Shown here piece after piece: positions 14,603 through 22,902 of a stretch of 27,854 nucleotides of DNA. The notes beneath the pieces are model-generated. The model did no database searches, was not told where the DNA came from, and was given only the letters and a program-made list of their open reading frames with translations. This DNA comes from CAZYBG01 sp964645155. GTDB lineage: Bacteria > Pseudomonadota > Alphaproteobacteria > Rhodobacterales > Rhodobacteraceae. The stretch spans positions 1 through 27,854 of the forward strand of contig CAZYBG010000037.1 of NCBI GenBank assembly GCA_964645155.1. Reading direction: 5' to 3'. The translations under genes were made by a program, and so were the position numbers. How positions within the stretch are numbered: the stretch's first letter is position 1; each line of letters opens with the position of its first letter.

Positions 14603-17290
14603 TTGGACGCAGCCGTGCAGCCGACGCCGATGATGGCGCAGTATCTCGAGATCAAGGCCGCGCATCCCGGGGCCCTGCTGTTCTACCGCATGGGCGACTT
14701 CTACGAGATGTTCTTCGACGACGCCGCGGCCGCCGCCGAGGCGCTCGACATCGCGCTGACCAGGCGCGGCCAGCATCTCGGGCAGGACATCCCGATGTGC
14801 GGCGTACCGGTCCATGCCGCCGAAAGCTACCTCCTGACGCTGATCCGCAAGGGCTTCCGCGTCGCCATCGCCGAGCAGATGGAGGACCCCGCCGAGGCGA
14901 AGAAGCGCGGCGCCAAGGCCGTCGTCCGCCGCGAGGTCGTCCGCCTCGTCACCCCCGGCACCCTCACCGAGGATGCGCTGCTCGAGGCGCGGCGGCACAA
15001 CTTCCTCGCAGCTTTCGCCGAGGTCCGCGGCGAGGGCGCGCTCGCCTGGGCCGACATCTCCACCGGCGAGTTCCGCGCGATGGCCTGCCCGCCGGCGCGC
15101 CTCGGGCCCGAACTTGCCCGCCTCGCGCCGCGCGAGGTGCTGGTCAGCGAGGCCGGCGAGGGCGACTGCGCGGCGACCTTGGCCGACGCGGGCGCGGCCC
15201 TCACGCCGCTCGCCCGCGGCAGCTTCGACAGCGCCACGGCGGAGCGGCGGCTGGCCGCGCTCTGGGGCGTCGGCGCACTCGACGGGTTCGGCGCCTTCTC
15301 GCGGGTCGAGGTCGCGGCCATGGGCGCGATCGTCGCCTATCTCGAGCTCACCCAGCGCGGCAGGCTGCCGCTTCTCCGGCCGCCGGTGCGCGAACGGGCA
15401 AGCCACGCGATGCAGATCGACGCGGCCACCCGGCGCAACCTCGAACTGACCGAGGCGCTGGGCGGCGGCCGCCAGGGCTCGCTCCTCGCCACGATCGACC
15501 GCACGGTCACCGCCGGCGGCGGCCGCCTGCTGGAGCGCCGGCTTTCGGCGCCCTCGCGCGACCTCTCCCAGATCGGGGCCCGGCTGGCGGCGGTGCGCTT
15601 CCTCCTCGACCGTCCGCCTCTGGCCGAGGCGCTGCGCGCCGCGCTGCGCCGGGTGCCCGACATCGACCGCGCCCTGTCGCGCCTCGCGCTCGACCGCGGC
15701 GGCCCGCGCGACCTCGCCGCGGTGCGCAGCGCGCTCGACCAGGCCGGCCGCCTCGCCGCCGCGCTTTCGGCCGACCGGGGCGCGAGCCTCGGGGCAGGCG
15801 CCGGCGACGACCTGCCGCCGCTCCTCGCCGATGCCGCCCGTCGCCTGCTCGGCCACGACGCGCTCGAGGCCCTGCTCGCCCGCGCGCTCGTCGCCGAACC
15901 GCCGCTCCTGGTGCGCGACGGCGGCTTCATCGCGCCGGGCCATGACGCCGCGCTCGACGCGGCGCGCGAGCTCCGGGACGAGGGCCGCGGCGTGATCGCC
16001 GCGATGCAGGCCGATTACGTCGCGCAAACCGGTATCGGCTCGCTCAAGATCCGCCACAACAACGTGCTGGGCTATTTCATCGAGACGACCGCGACCCATG
16101 CCGGGCGGATGCTCTCGCCGCCGCTGTCCGAGACCTTCATCCACCGCCAGACGACCGCGAACCAGGTCCGCTTCACCACGCTCGACCTGGCCGAGATGGA
16201 GACCCGGATCCTCAACGCCGGCGGCCGCGCGCAGGAGATCGAGCGGCGGCTGTTCGACAGCCTCCGCGCCGAGGTGCTGGGCCACGCCGCCGCCCTCGGC
16301 GAGGCCGCCCGCGGGCTGGCCGAGATCGACCTCGCCGCCGCCTTCGCCGAACTTGCCCGCGCCGGCGACTGGTGCGCGCCGGTCATCGACGACAGCCGCG
16401 CGTTCGTCGTCCGCGGCGGCCGGCACCCGGTGGTCGAGCACGCGCTCCGCCGCGCCGGCCAGCCCTTCATCGCCAACGACTGCGCGCTGTCCGATGGCAC
16501 GGGCGAGGCCGCGATCTGGCTCGTCACCGGCCCGAACATGGCCGGCAAGTCCACCTTCCTGCGGCAGAACGCGCTGATCGCGCTCCTCGCCCAGACCGGC
16601 AGCTTCGTCCCGGCCGAGGCCGCGCAGATCGGCCTCGTCAGCCAGCTGTTCTCGCGCGTCGGGGCCGCCGACGACCTCGCCCGCGGCCGCTCCACCTTCA
16701 TGGTCGAGATGGTCGAGACCGCGGCGATCCTGAACCAGGCCGACGACCGCGCCCTCGTCATCCTCGACGAGATCGGCCGCGGCACGGCCACCTGGGACGG
16801 CCTCTCGATCGCCTGGGCGACGCTCGAGCACCTGCAGGCCGCGAATCGCTGCCGCGCCCTCTTCGCGACGCATTACCACGAGCTGACGGCCCTTGCCGGC
16901 AAGCTTCCCGGCGTCGCCAACGCCACCGTCGCGGTCAAGGAATGGGACGGCGAGGTGATCTTCCTGCACGAGGTACGGCCCGGCGCGGCCGACCGGTCCT
17001 ACGGCGTCCAGGTCGCCCGCCTCGCCGGCCTGCCGCCCTCGGTGGTGGATCGCGCCCGGGTGGTGCTCGACGCGCTCGAACAGCGCGCGCGCGACGGCGG
17101 ACGGCCGCAGGCGCTGGTCGACGACCTGCCGCTGTTCAGCGCCGCGCCGCGCCGCGCCCCCACGGCGTCGGTGCCGGCACAAGCGGCCTCGGCGGTCGAG
17201 GACCGCCTCGCGGCGATCCACCCCGACGAGCTGACGCCCAAAGCGGCGCTCGACCTGCTCTACGAGCTGAAGCGCCTCGCCGGCAGTTGA
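14603..17290 (+). CDS. mutS: DNA mismatch repair protein MutS
   Basis: The mismatch-recognition ATPase of methyl-independent and MutL-coupled repair. The mismatch-binding Phe-x-Glu is in GDFYEMFF (Phe33, Glu35). The Walker A loop GPNMAGKST starts at residue 643, Walker B reads VILDEIGRGTATWDG, and ATHYHELTAL follows. In GRGTATWDG the more common serine is a threonine/alanine variant. The length, 895 residues, is normal. The start is unusual: the best choice is a TTG at 14603, with GGGGAGAG (14592-14599) five bases upstream. In-frame GTG 14615 and ATG 14630 are alternatives. The ATG at 14564 sits before a TATAGC -10-like element (14570s) and seems too far upstream. CTCCCC (14575-14580) could pair with the ribosome site. 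It is 71 bases from msrA. Confidence 0.95.
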   Translation: MDAAVQPTPMMAQYLEIKAAHPGALLFYRMGDFYEMFFDDAAAAAEALDIALTRRGQHLGQDIPMCGVPVHAAESYLLTLIRKGFRVAIAEQMEDPAEAKKRGAKAVVRREVVRLVTPGTLTEDALLEARRHNFLAAFAEVRGEGALAWADISTGEFRAMACPPARLGPELARLAPREVLVSEAGEGDCAATLADAGAALTPLARGSFDSATAERRLAALWGVGALDGFGAFSRVEVAAMGAIVAYLELTQRGRLPLLRPPVRERASHAMQIDAATRRNLELTEALGGGRQGSLLATIDRTVTAGGGRLLERRLSAPSRDLSQIGARLAAVRFLLDRPPLAEALRAALRRVPDIDRALSRLALDRGGPRDLAAVRSALDQAGRLAAALSADRGASLGAGAGDDLPPLLADAARRLLGHDALEALLARALVAEPPLLVRDGGFIAPGHDAALDAARELRDEGRGVIAAMQADYVAQTGIGSLKIRHNNVLGYFIETTATHAGRMLSPPLSETFIHRQTTANQVRFTTLDLAEMETRILNAGGRAQEIERRLFDSLRAEVLGHAAALGEAARGLAEIDLAAAFAELARAGDWCAPVIDDSRAFVVRGGRHPVVEHALRRAGQPFIANDCALSDGTGEAAIWLVTGPNMAGKSTFLRQNALIALLAQTGSFVPAEAAQIGLVSQLFSRVGAADDLARGRSTFMVEMVETAAILNQADDRALVILDEIGRGTATWDGLSIAWATLEHLQAANRCRALFATHYHELTALAGKLPGVANATVAVKEWDGEVIFLHEVRPGAADRSYGVQVARLAGLPPSVVDRARVVLDALEQRARDGGRPQALVDDLPLFSAAPRRAPTASVPAQAASAVEDRLAAIHPDELTPKAALDLLYELKRLAGS

Positions 17291-17327
17291 GCCCGGGTCG
17301 TCCGGCCCGCGATGCCGCGGGGGGGGT

Positions 17328-17345
17328 CCGGGGGGCTGCCCCCGG
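17328..17345. terminator. Hairpin between convergent mutS and grpE
   Basis: CCGGGGG (17328-17334) and CCCCCGG (17339-17345) form a 7-bp stem with a four-base loop in the 65-bp gap. Flanking GGCCCGC (17314-17320) and GCGGGCC (17345-17351) offer an alternative outer pairing. No T tract is present on either side, so bidirectional termination is plausible, not certain. Confidence 0.4.
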
Positions 17346-17355
17346 CGGGCCACGC

Positions 17356-17967
17356 TCACGACGCGGGGGTCGAGGACACCCCCACCTGCGCCGGCCGCAG
17401 CAGGCGGTCGTGCAGCAGAAACCCTTCCGTCATCACCTGGATGATGTCGCCCGCCTTGGTGCCCGGCACCGGCGCCTCGAACATCGCCTGGTGCAGCTGC
17501 GGGTTGAAGCGCTCGCCCGCCTTCGGCGACACGATCGTGATGCCGTGCCGCGCGAAGACATTGGCCAGTTCGCGCAGCGTCAGCTCGATCCCCTCGAACA
17601 GCGCGGCGGACGCCGCCTTCTGCTCGTCGGTCGCCGCGTCGAGCGCGCGCTTGAGGTTGTCGTAGACCGGCAGCACGTCGCGGGCGAACTTGGCGCCGCC
17701 ATACTGCTCGGCCTCGCGGCGGTCGCGCTCGCCGCGCTTGCGGGCATTCTCGGCATCGGCCAGCGCACGCATGAAGCGGTCGCGCATCTCGTCGCGCTCG
17801 GCGCGCAGCATCTCGATCTCGTCCTCCAGCGCGTACTCCGCCGGCTCCTCGGCCACGCCGTCATCCGCATTGTCCGCCGCCCTGTCGGCCGCCGCCTCGG
17901 CGGCCGTCTCCGGCGCCGGACCCGCCTCCGGCTCGTCCACGATCTGCTGCTTCTTCGCTTCCGCCAT
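17356..17967 (-). CDS. grpE: GrpE, nucleotide exchange factor of DnaK
   Basis: A 203-residue cochaperone that releases ADP from DnaK. The first 45 residues are acidic and Ala/Glu-rich. A long coiled coil follows (about 46-95: EDEIEMLRAERDEMRDRFMR, then ENARKRGERDRREAEQYG). The C-terminal beta domain shows the family signature FNPQLHQAMFEAPVPG, then GDIIQVMTEGFLLHDRLLRPAQVGV. The ATG at 17967 follows AAGGGG and lies three bases after the hrcA stop, so hrcA-grpE is a two-gene heat-shock operon as in many alphaproteobacteria. DnaK/DnaJ are not in the window. Confidence 0.97.
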   Translation of the reverse strand: MAEAKKQQIVDEPEAGPAPETAAEAAADRAADNADDGVAEEPAEYALEDEIEMLRAERDEMRDRFMRALADAENARKRGERDRREAEQYGGAKFARDVLPVYDNLKRALDAATDEQKAASAALFEGIELTLRELANVFARHGITIVSPKAGERFNPQLHQAMFEAPVPGTKAGDIIQVMTEGFLLHDRLLRPAQVGVSSTPAS

Positions 17968-17970
17968 GCC

Positions 17971-19050
17971 TTACCCCTTGGTCGGGCCGGACAGCATCCG
18001 GCCCACGAGCTGCGCCGTGTAGTCGACGATCGGCACGATGCGGCCGTAGTTCAGCCGCGTCGGCCCGATCACGCCGACGGCGCCGATGATCTTCCGGTCG
18101 GCGTTCATATAAGGAGAAACGACCAGAGAGGAACCCGAAAGTGAGAAGAGCTTGTTCTCCGAGCCGATGAAGATGCGCACCCCCTCGCCGGCCTCGGCCA
18201 GCTCGAGGAATTCGACGAGGTCGCGCTTGCGCTCCAGGTCGTCGAACAGCATCCGGATGCGGTCGAGGTCCTCGGCCTCGGCGCTGCCGTCGAGCAGGTT
18301 CGACCGGCCGCGCACGATCAGCCGCTCGTAGGGCTGGCCCTCGTTCTCCCACAGCACGGCGCCGCTCTCGACCATCTCGCGGGCGAGGCTGTCGATCTGC
18401 TGCCGGCGCGCCTTCAGCTCGTGCTCCATCGCGCTGCGCAGCTCGGCCAGGGTGCGGCCCTCGGCGACCGAGTTGAGGAAGTTCGCCGCCTCGCGCATCG
18501 ACGACGGCGTCTGCCCCAGCGGCGGCGTGAACACCCGGTTCTCGACATGCCCGTCGGCGAAGACGAGCACGACCAGCGCGCGGTCCGGCGCGAGGCTCAC
18601 GAACTCCACGTGCCGGATCGGCGCCTCGTGCTTCGGCGCCAGCACGAGGCTCGCGCCATGGGTCAGGCCCGACAGCGCCGCGCCCACCCGGTCGAGCAGG
18701 CCGCCCACGTCGCGCTCGTTGCTGCCCAGCGTCGCGTCGATCCGCTCCCGGTCGGCCTCGGCCAGGTTCGATACCTCGAGGAGGCCGTCGACGAACATCC
18801 TGAGGCCGACCTGCGTCGGCACCCGGCCGGCCGAGGTGTGCGGACTGCCGAGCAGCCCCAGATACTCCAGGTCCTGCATCACGTTGCGGATCGTCGCGGC
18901 ACTGACCCTCTCGCTCATCGTCCGCGTCAGCGTGCGCGAGCCAACCGGGCCGCCGGTATCGAGGTAGCTCTCCACCACCCTGCGGAACACCTCGCGGCTC
19001 CGGTCGCTCATCTCGCCGAGGATCGTGCTGGCGTCGTTCATGGTCGACAT
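17971..19050 (-). CDS. hrcA: Heat-inducible transcription repressor HrcA
   Basis: The repressor that binds CIRCE operators ahead of groESL-type operons and depends on GroEL for folding. The N-terminal winged helix is clear: DRSREVFRRVVESYLDTGGP, GSRTLTRTMSERVSAATIRN, VMQDLEYLGLLGSPHTSAGR. The mid and C-terminal parts show IGSENKLFSLSGSSLVVSPY and GVIGPTRLNYGRIVPIVDYT. Starting at ATG 19050 gives 359 residues. ATG 19041 and 19011 are alternatives, since none has a strong ribosome site and the predicted transcription start is only about 11 bases upstream. No CIRCE palindrome (TTAGCACTC-N9-GAGTGCTAA) is present in front of it, so autoregulation is not evident here. Confidence 0.95.
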   Translation of the reverse strand: MSTMNDASTILGEMSDRSREVFRRVVESYLDTGGPVGSRTLTRTMSERVSAATIRNVMQDLEYLGLLGSPHTSAGRVPTQVGLRMFVDGLLEVSNLAEADRERIDATLGSNERDVGGLLDRVGAALSGLTHGASLVLAPKHEAPIRHVEFVSLAPDRALVVLVFADGHVENRVFTPPLGQTPSSMREAANFLNSVAEGRTLAELRSAMEHELKARRQQIDSLAREMVESGAVLWENEGQPYERLIVRGRSNLLDGSAEAEDLDRIRMLFDDLERKRDLVEFLELAEAGEGVRIFIGSENKLFSLSGSSLVVSPYMNADRKIIGAVGVIGPTRLNYGRIVPIVDYTAQLVGRMLSGPTKG

Positions 19051-19067
19051 CCGAAACGGGGCACCGG

Positions 19068-19097
19068 ACCTTACAGAGCAAGCGCGCGCAGCGTCAA
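19068..19097 (-). promoter_or_regulatory. Candidate hrcA-grpE promoter
   Basis: On the minus strand TTGACG (19092-19097, five of six) and TAAGGT (19068-19073, three of six) are 18 bases apart. Initiation near 19061 would leave a very short leader before the ATG at 19050. The pattern is sigma70-like; I do not see the usual RpoH -10. Confidence 0.4.
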
Positions 19098-19109
19098 TGC
19101 GGTTGCATC

Positions 19110-19126
19110 GCCGTGCCCCGCACGGC
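19110..19126. promoter_or_regulatory. 17-bp inverted repeat in the hrcA/rph divergent region
   Basis: GCCGTGC, CCC, GCACGGC is a perfect 7-bp inverted repeat. It lies 12 bases upstream of the hrcA -35 box and 33 bases before the rph ATG. It could be an operator for a dimeric regulator or a leader hairpin of rph. It does not resemble CIRCE. Confidence 0.35.
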
Positions 19127-19159
19127 ATTGAGGCGCCAGCGAACGGGGAGGATCCGGCG

Positions 19160-19870
19160 ATGCGCCCGTCTGGCCGCGACTTAAGCGCGATGCGCCCGAT
19201 TTCAATCGAGACCGGTATCACCCGCCATGCCGAGGGCTCGTGCCTGATCCGCTGCGGCGACACCCATGTGATCTGCACCGCGACGATCGAGGAGAGGGTG
19301 CCGCCGTTCCTCAAGAACACCGGCAAGGGCTGGGTCACCGCCGAGTACGGCATGCTGCCGCGCGCCACCAACACCCGGATGAGGCGCGAGGCGAAGGAGG
19401 GCCAGTCCGGCCGCACCCAGGAGATCCAGCGCCTGATCGGCCGTGCGCTGCGCGCCGGCACCGACCTGCTGGCGCTGGGCGAAAAGCAGATCACGGTGGA
19501 CTGCGACGTGATCCAGGCCGACGGCGGCACCCGCTGCGCCGCAATCACCGGCGGCTGGGTGGCGCTGCGGCTGGCGGCCAGCCGCCTCCTCAAGGCCGGC
19601 CTCGTGACCTCGGACCCGATCACCGATCACGTCGCGGCGGTCAGCGCCGGGATCTATGCCGGCCAGCCGGTCCTCGACCTCGACTACCCCGAGGACAGCG
19701 CCGCCGGGATGGACGGCAACTTCGTGATGACCGGGCGCGGCCGTCTGATCGAGGTCCAGATGGCTGCCGAGGGCTCGACCTTCTCGCGCTCCGAGATGGA
19801 CGTGCTGATGAACCTCGCCGAGGCCGGCGTCGCCGAACTCGTCGCGGCGCAGAAGGCCGCGGTCGGATGA
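19160..19870 (+). CDS. rph: Ribonuclease PH
   Basis: A phosphate-dependent 3'-5' exoribonuclease that trims tRNA 3' ends. The 236-residue protein starts MRPSGRDLSAMRPISIETG; GGGGAGGA seven bases before 19160 supports this ATG over upstream ones. Family motifs include GDTHVICTATIEERVPPFL, GWVTAEYGMLPRATNTR (the R-rich tRNA-binding and active-site region), GRTQEIQRLIGRALRA and DCDVIQADGGTRCAAITG. The start is divergent from hrcA, a conserved alphaproteobacterial arrangement. The stop overlaps the rdgB start (ATGA), so rph, rdgB and hemW form a coupled operon. Confidence 0.97.
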   Translation: MRPSGRDLSAMRPISIETGITRHAEGSCLIRCGDTHVICTATIEERVPPFLKNTGKGWVTAEYGMLPRATNTRMRREAKEGQSGRTQEIQRLIGRALRAGTDLLALGEKQITVDCDVIQADGGTRCAAITGGWVALRLAASRLLKAGLVTSDPITDHVAAVSAGIYAGQPVLDLDYPEDSAAGMDGNFVMTGRGRLIEVQMAAEGSTFSRSEMDVLMNLAEAGVAELVAAQKAAVG

Positions 19871-20475
19871 GGCGGCTCACCGCCGGGCAGCTTCTCTTCG
19901 CCAGCCACAACCTCGGCAAGATCGAGGAGGTCCGGGAGTTCGTGTCGCCGCACGGCATCGCGGTCATCGCCGCGCCCGACCTCGGCCTGCCCGAGCCGGA
20001 CGAGACCGAGGCGACGTTTCTCGGCAACGCCCGGATCAAGGCCCATGCCGCCGCCCGCGCCGCCGGCCGGCCCGCCTTGGCCGACGACAGCGGCATCGAG
20101 GTCGAGGCGCTGGGCGGCGCGCCCGGTGTCTCCACCGCCGACTGGGCGATGACGCCGGCGGGCCGCGACTTCCTCCACGCGATGACGCGGACCTGGGCGG
20201 CGCTGGAGGCCATCGCCGCCCCTGAACCGCGCCGTGCCACCTTCCGCGCGACGCTGGTCATGGCCTGGCCCGACGGCCACGACGCGGTGTTCGAGGGGGA
20301 TATCGCCGGCCGCCTCGTCTGGCCGCCGCGCGGCACCTTGGGCCATGGCTACGACCCGATGTTCCAGCCCGACGGCCACGACCTTACATTCGCCGAGATG
20401 ACCCACGCCCAGAAGAACCGGATCAGCCACCGTGCCCGTGCCTTCGAGAAGTTCATCGCCGCCTGCCTCGGCTGA
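19867..20475 (+). CDS. rdgB: XTP/dITP diphosphohydrolase (RdgB/HAM1)
   Basis: It hydrolyses deaminated purine nucleotides (dITP, XTP) and so keeps inosine and xanthine out of DNA. The 202-residue protein carries SHNLGKIEEV at the N-terminus (substrate loop), ALADDSGIEVEALGGAPGVS (metal and catalytic aspartates) and the C-terminal GYDPMFQPDG with KNRISHRARAF. The ATG at 19867 overlaps the rph stop. The end of the gene overlaps the inferred hemW start by 44 bases in another frame. A second house-cleaning enzyme in a window that also holds two Nudix genes is noteworthy only as context. Confidence 0.96.
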   Translation: MRRLTAGQLLFASHNLGKIEEVREFVSPHGIAVIAAPDLGLPEPDETEATFLGNARIKAHAAARAAGRPALADDSGIEVEALGGAPGVSTADWAMTPAGRDFLHAMTRTWAALEAIAAPEPRRATFRATLVMAWPDGHDAVFEGDIAGRLVWPPRGTLGHGYDPMFQPDGHDLTFAEMTHAQKNRISHRARAFEKFIAACLG

Positions 20476-21646
20476 GGCCACCCCGGAGCCCGAGGACTGG
20501 CGCGCCGGCGGCTTCGGGCTCTACCTGCACTGGCCGTTCTGCCAGGCGAAGTGCCCGTATTGCGATTTCAACAGCCATGTCGCGGCCGGCATCGACCAGG
20601 CCCGCTGGCAGCGCGCCTACCTCGCCGAGATCGACCGCGTTGCCGCCGAGACGCCCGGCCGCGTCCTGCAGACGGTGTTCTTCGGCGGCGGCACACCCTC
20701 GCTCATGGCGCCTGAACTGGTTGGTTCAGTCGTCGACCGCATCCGTGCCCGCTGGCCCATGGCGAACGACCCCGAGATCACGCTGGAGGCCAACCCGACC
20801 TCGGTCGAGGCGGGCCGCTTCCGCGCCTTCCGCGACGCGGGCGTGACTAGGATTTCCATGGGAATACAGTCACTTGATGATGACCATCTGCGCGCCCTAG
20901 GCCGGCTCCACACCGCCGCCGAGGCCCGCGCGGCCTTCGGAATCGCGCGGGCGACCTTCCCGCGCGTCAGCTTCGATCTGATCTACGCGCGCCAGCACCA
21001 GACCCTCGCCGGATGGCGAACCGAATTGTCCAGTGCGCTAGAGATGGCGGCCGACCACCTCTCGCTCTACCAGCTCACCATCGAGGACGGCACCGCCTTC
21101 GGCGACCGGGCCGCGCGGGGCCGGCTGCCGGGCCTGCCGGACGAGGATGCCGCGGCCGACCTCTACCTTGCCACCGAGGAGCTCTGCGCGGCCGCCGGCC
21201 TGCCGGCCTACGAGGTCTCGAACCACGCCCGGCCCGGCGCCGAGTCGCGCCACAATCTGATCTACTGGCGCTCCGGCGACTATGCCGGCATCGGCCCCGG
21301 TGCCCATGGCCGGCTGACGCTCGGGCCTGCCCGCCTCGCGATCGAAACGCCGAAATCGCCGGCAGACTGGCTGGCGCAGGTCGAGCGTCTGGGCCATGGC
21401 GAGGCCGCGCGCGTCGCGCTGCCCTTGCCCGACCAGGCCGCGGAATATCTGATGATGGGCCTCAGGCTCGGCGAGGGCATCGATCTTGCCCGGCACGCCC
21501 GCCTCGCCGGCAGGGGGCTGCCCGCCGATAGGCTCGCGCGGCTTGCCGATCTCGGCCTCGTCGTGGCGGAAGAGGGGCGGCTCCGCGCCACGCCGCGCGG
21601 CCGGATGGTGCTGAACGCAGTGATTCGCGACCTCTTGCCGGAGTAG
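20432..21646 (+). CDS. hemW: HemW-type radical SAM protein (heme chaperone)
   Basis: A radical SAM protein of the HemW group, formerly called oxygen-independent coproporphyrinogen oxidase-like. HemW binds heme and is thought to insert it into respiratory proteins. The iron-sulfur motif is CQAKCPYC (Cys37, Cys41, Cys44), followed by FFGGGTPSLM. SRHNLIYWRSGDYAGIGPGAHG carries the HNxxYW signature of HemW. The protein is 404 residues from GTG 20432. GTG 20438 is equally possible and no ATG occurs before the conserved region, so the start must be GTG within rdgB. Neither has a good ribosome site, suggesting translational coupling to rdgB. True coproporphyrinogen oxidase activity is unlikely on family grounds. 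Confidence 0.92.
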   Translation: MPVPSRSSSPPASAEATPEPEDWRAGGFGLYLHWPFCQAKCPYCDFNSHVAAGIDQARWQRAYLAEIDRVAAETPGRVLQTVFFGGGTPSLMAPELVGSVVDRIRARWPMANDPEITLEANPTSVEAGRFRAFRDAGVTRISMGIQSLDDDHLRALGRLHTAAEARAAFGIARATFPRVSFDLIYARQHQTLAGWRTELSSALEMAADHLSLYQLTIEDGTAFGDRAARGRLPGLPDEDAAADLYLATEELCAAAGLPAYEVSNHARPGAESRHNLIYWRSGDYAGIGPGAHGRLTLGPARLAIETPKSPADWLAQVERLGHGEAARVALPLPDQAAEYLMMGLRLGEGIDLARHARLAGRGLPADRLARLADLGLVVAEEGRLRATPRGRMVLNAVIRDLLPE

Positions 21647-21649
21647 GCG

Positions 21650-22003
21650 ATGCGCGCGATCTGGATCCTCGGTGGCGGCACCGCCCTTGCGCTCGGCTTC
21701 ATCGGCCTGTTCCTGCCGCTGCTGCCGACCGTGCCGTTCCTGCTGCTTGCCGCCTTCTGCTTCGCGCGCTCGTCCGAGCGGCTGCACACCTGGCTCGTGA
21801 CCCACCCTACCCTCGGCCCGCCGATCGACGACTGGAACCGCCGCGGCGCGATCCGGCGGCGCGCGAAATGGGCGGCGACGCTGTCGATCGCGGCGGCGTT
21901 CGGCCTGTCGCTCGCCCTCGGCGTCAGGCCGATTATCCTTGTTCTTCAGCTTGTTGCGCTGGCCTGCGTCGCACTCTTCATCTGGACGCGTCCAGAGGGC
22001 TGA
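21650..22003 (+). CDS. DUF454 (YbaN-like) small membrane protein
   Basis: A 117-residue inner-membrane protein of the DUF454 family, function unknown. A first hydrophobic hairpin (about residues 4-37: GFIGLFLPLLPTVPFLLLAA) carries the family motif of prolines and a glycine. A cytoplasmic loop with FARSSERLHTWLVTHPTLGP and a basic RRGAIRRRAKW follows, then a second hairpin (about 73-112). The ATG begins three bases after the hemW stop, with GGAG just upstream inside hemW, so it is the last gene of the rph operon. Its last 26 bases overlap the 3' end of parB on the other strand. A link to heme or membrane processes through hemW is inference only. Confidence 0.88.
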   Translation: MRAIWILGGGTALALGFIGLFLPLLPTVPFLLLAAFCFARSSERLHTWLVTHPTLGPPIDDWNRRGAIRRRAKWAATLSIAAAFGLSLALGVRPIILVLQLVALACVALFIWTRPEG

Positions 22004-22892
22004 CGGTCAGCACGCGGCAGAGGTCGTCGAGCTCGCCGAGGTCGCGGAAGCGGATGGTCAGGGTTCCGCCCTCGCCCTTCTGGTCGATGGTCACCGCCAT
22101 GCCCAGATTGGCCGACAGCTCGCCCTCCAGCGCGCGGGTATCGGCATCCTTCAGCGACACCTTGGCCGGGCTGATCACGGGCCCCGTGGTGGCGGGCTGC
22201 TTCGCCAGCCGCTCGGCATCGCGCACCGAGAGGCCCTGCGCGACGATCCGGCGGGCCAGCGGCAGCGGGTCGTCCATCACGACGAGCGCGCGGGCATGGC
22301 CGGCCGACAGCCGGCCATCGCGCAGCATCTCCAGCACCTCCTTCGGCAGGTTCAGCAGCCGCAGGAGGTTGGCGATGTGGCTGCGGCTCTGGCCCAGCGC
22401 CTCCGAAAGCCGCTCCTGGGTATGGCCGAACCGGTCCATCAGCTGCCGGTAGCCCTCGGCCTGCTCGACCGGGTTCAGGTCGGCGCGCTGGATGTTCTCG
22501 ATGATGGCGATCTCGAGCACTTCGGTATCGTCGAGGTCGCGCACCAGCACCGGCAGTTCGTGCAGCTGCGCCATCTGCGCCGCGCGCCACCGCCTCTCGC
22601 CGGCGACGATCTCGTACGTGCTTGATCCTGAAGGGCTTTCCCGAACGATCAGCGGCTGGATCACGCCCTTCTCGCGGATCGACGCGGCCAGGTCCTCCAG
22701 CGCCCCGGGCGAAAAGCTCCGCCGCGGCTGGTTCGGGTTCGGCTTCAGGCTTTCGATCGGCACGCGCAGGTCGGCCCGCCGCGGCGCCTGCCCCGCCTCG
22801 GCAGGGGCCGCGTCGTCGCGCATCACGTCCTCGCGCATTTCGCCCATCAGGGCCGACAGCCCCCGCCCCAGCCCGCGCTTGCGTTCGCTCAT
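21978..22892 (-). CDS. parB: Chromosome partitioning protein ParB
   Basis: A CTP-dependent DNA clamp that loads at parS and spreads. The 304-residue protein starts with MSERKRGLGRGLSALMG, the conserved ParA-stimulating tail (residues 1-15). The N-terminal CTPase domain follows (LKPNPNQPRR at 49-58, GERRWRAA at 98-105, ENIQRADLNPVEQA at 132-145). Next come the parS-reading helix-turn-helix (about 158-182, TQERLSEALGQSRSHIANLL) and a C-terminal dimer domain. The ATG at 22892 has GGAGGGAG upstream and sits ten bases after the parA stop; open frame further upstream overlaps parA and is not coding. Two parS sites lie 1.4 and 3.3 kb upstream, in rsmG and mnmG. It converges with the DUF454 gene with a 26-base overlap. 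Confidence 0.97.
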   Translation of the reverse strand: MSERKRGLGRGLSALMGEMREDVMRDDAAPAEAGQAPRRADLRVPIESLKPNPNQPRRSFSPGALEDLAASIREKGVIQPLIVRESPSGSSTYEIVAGERRWRAAQMAQLHELPVLVRDLDDTEVLEIAIIENIQRADLNPVEQAEGYRQLMDRFGHTQERLSEALGQSRSHIANLLRLLNLPKEVLEMLRDGRLSAGHARALVVMDDPLPLARRIVAQGLSVRDAERLAKQPATTGPVISPAKVSLKDADTRALEGELSANLGMAVTIDQKGEGGTLTIRFRDLGELDDLCRVLTVSPLDASR

Positions 22893-22902
22893 GGCTCCCT
22901 CC

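Noticed and set aside
14456..17359. A 967-codon open frame on the minus strand across mutS
   Set aside because: Its translation is Arg/Gly/Ala/Glu-rich with no domain motif. It mirrors mutS, whose motifs are complete. High GC makes such antisense frames common.
18600..18620. CCACGTG inside hrcA as a third parS
   Set aside because: Only the CACGTG core matches; the flanking half-sites GTTT and AAAC are absent.
19051..19159. Search for a CIRCE operator before hrcA
   Set aside because: No TTAGCACTC-N9-GAGTGCTAA or close variant occurs there; the palindrome present is a different sequence.
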